From the NCBI GenBank assembly GCA_030635995.1, contig DAOVXU010000108.1, positions 1 to 6,069 on the forward strand: 6,069 bases of DNA. Direction: 5' to 3'. Numbering within the stretch: the stretch's first letter is position 1; every line of letters starts with the position of its first letter. The position numbers and the translations under genes are program-made. Shown piece by piece: positions 5,769 to 6,069 of the stretch. The stretch is from Arcobacter sp. (lineage in GTDB: Bacteria; Campylobacterota; Campylobacteria; Campylobacterales; Arcobacteraceae). Under the pieces are notes generated by a model. It saw only the letters and a list, made by a program, of their open reading frames with translations, ran no database searches and had not been told where the DNA came from.

Positions 5769-6069
5769 TGATTGAAAACGATAGAGAAAGTAGTAACCAC
5801 GCAAATAATCATTATCTATACTATCCAGATGAAAAAGATGTACCAACATATCTAGCTTATGGATTTCGTCCTATATTTTTACTTCTTCCTCCATATATAG
5901 TCATATCTATGATTTTATGGGCTTTAGTTTGGAGTGGATATTTAAACATACCTTTTATGAACGATACTCTTACTTGGCATGTGTATGAGATGCTTTTTGG
6001 AATCTTAACAGCAGGTGTTTTAGCCTTTTTAACAACCGGACTGCCTGAACCTTTTCCCGGAATGATTCC
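5768..6069 (+). CDS. nnrS: NnrS family membrane protein, 3'-truncated by window edge
   Basis: The first 100 residues of an NnrS-type protein; the rest lies beyond the window. NnrS proteins are polytopic inner-membrane heme- and copper-containing proteins linked to denitrification and nitric oxide stress. In Vibrio cholerae NnrS is reported to limit NO-dependent formation of iron-nitrosyl complexes. Diagnostic sequence: AYGFRPIFLL leading into the first membrane helix, then TWHVYEMLFGILTAGVLAFL, the family's WHxxEMLFG block, followed by TTGLPEPFPG. The N-terminal 25 residues are polar with three histidines and may lie in the cytoplasm. The start is supported by GGAG at 5756-5759 and by the TAATG overlap with the ATPase stop. 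Placement as the next gene in an ABC-importer operon is the notable feature. Confidence 0.9.
   Translation, partial: MIENDRESSNHANNHYLYYPDEKDVPTYLAYGFRPIFLLLPPYIVISMILWALVWSGYLNIPFMNDTLTWHVYEMLFGILTAGVLAFLTTGLPEPFPGMI

Overview
The window is AT-rich with short intergenic gaps. The codon usage, the long-chain flavodoxin and the NnrS variant suggest a Campylobacterota bacterium, probably Arcobacter-like or a relative such as Sulfurimonas, living by microaerobic or denitrifying respiration. The taxonomic call is inference. I found no rRNA, tRNA, CRISPR array or mobile element.

Left arm (1-810, + strand): the 3' part of a long-chain flavodoxin gene, then a closely coupled 124-residue protein of unknown function with four cysteines. 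Middle (815-1669, - strand): a leftward two-gene unit encoding a NifX/NifB-type iron-molybdenum cluster-binding protein and, directly abutting it, a small periplasmic monoheme c-type cytochrome that looks cytochrome c'-like (CINCH near the C-terminus). It converges on the left arm with a 4-bp gap. Right arm (1825-6069, + strand): a tightly packed operon with two different NMT1/TauA-type periplasmic binding proteins, one six-helix ABC permease, one ABC ATPase and the start of an NnrS membrane protein. The last three genes overlap or touch, so the ABC importer and NnrS appear to be made together.

The main unexplained signal is regulatory. Three non-coding sites match the 7-1-7 Fur box (TGATAATnATTATCA) at 13 of the 14 defined positions and share the same deviation. 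Two lie as an inverted pair in the divergent promoter region (1736-1750 and 1794-1808). The third (4230-4244) lies just before the permease. This suggests iron or Fur-family control of the NifX-like/cytochrome unit and of both halves of the ABC-NnrS operon.

A second oddity is that the first binding protein (458 residues) carries an extra helical C-terminal region of about 120 residues resembling the Spy/CpxP/ZraP periplasmic chaperone or metal-sensor fold. NnrS is known to relieve nitric oxide stress and limit nitrosylation of the cellular iron pool. A working hypothesis is therefore an iron-responsive, NO-linked uptake system whose substrate cannot be read from the sequence.
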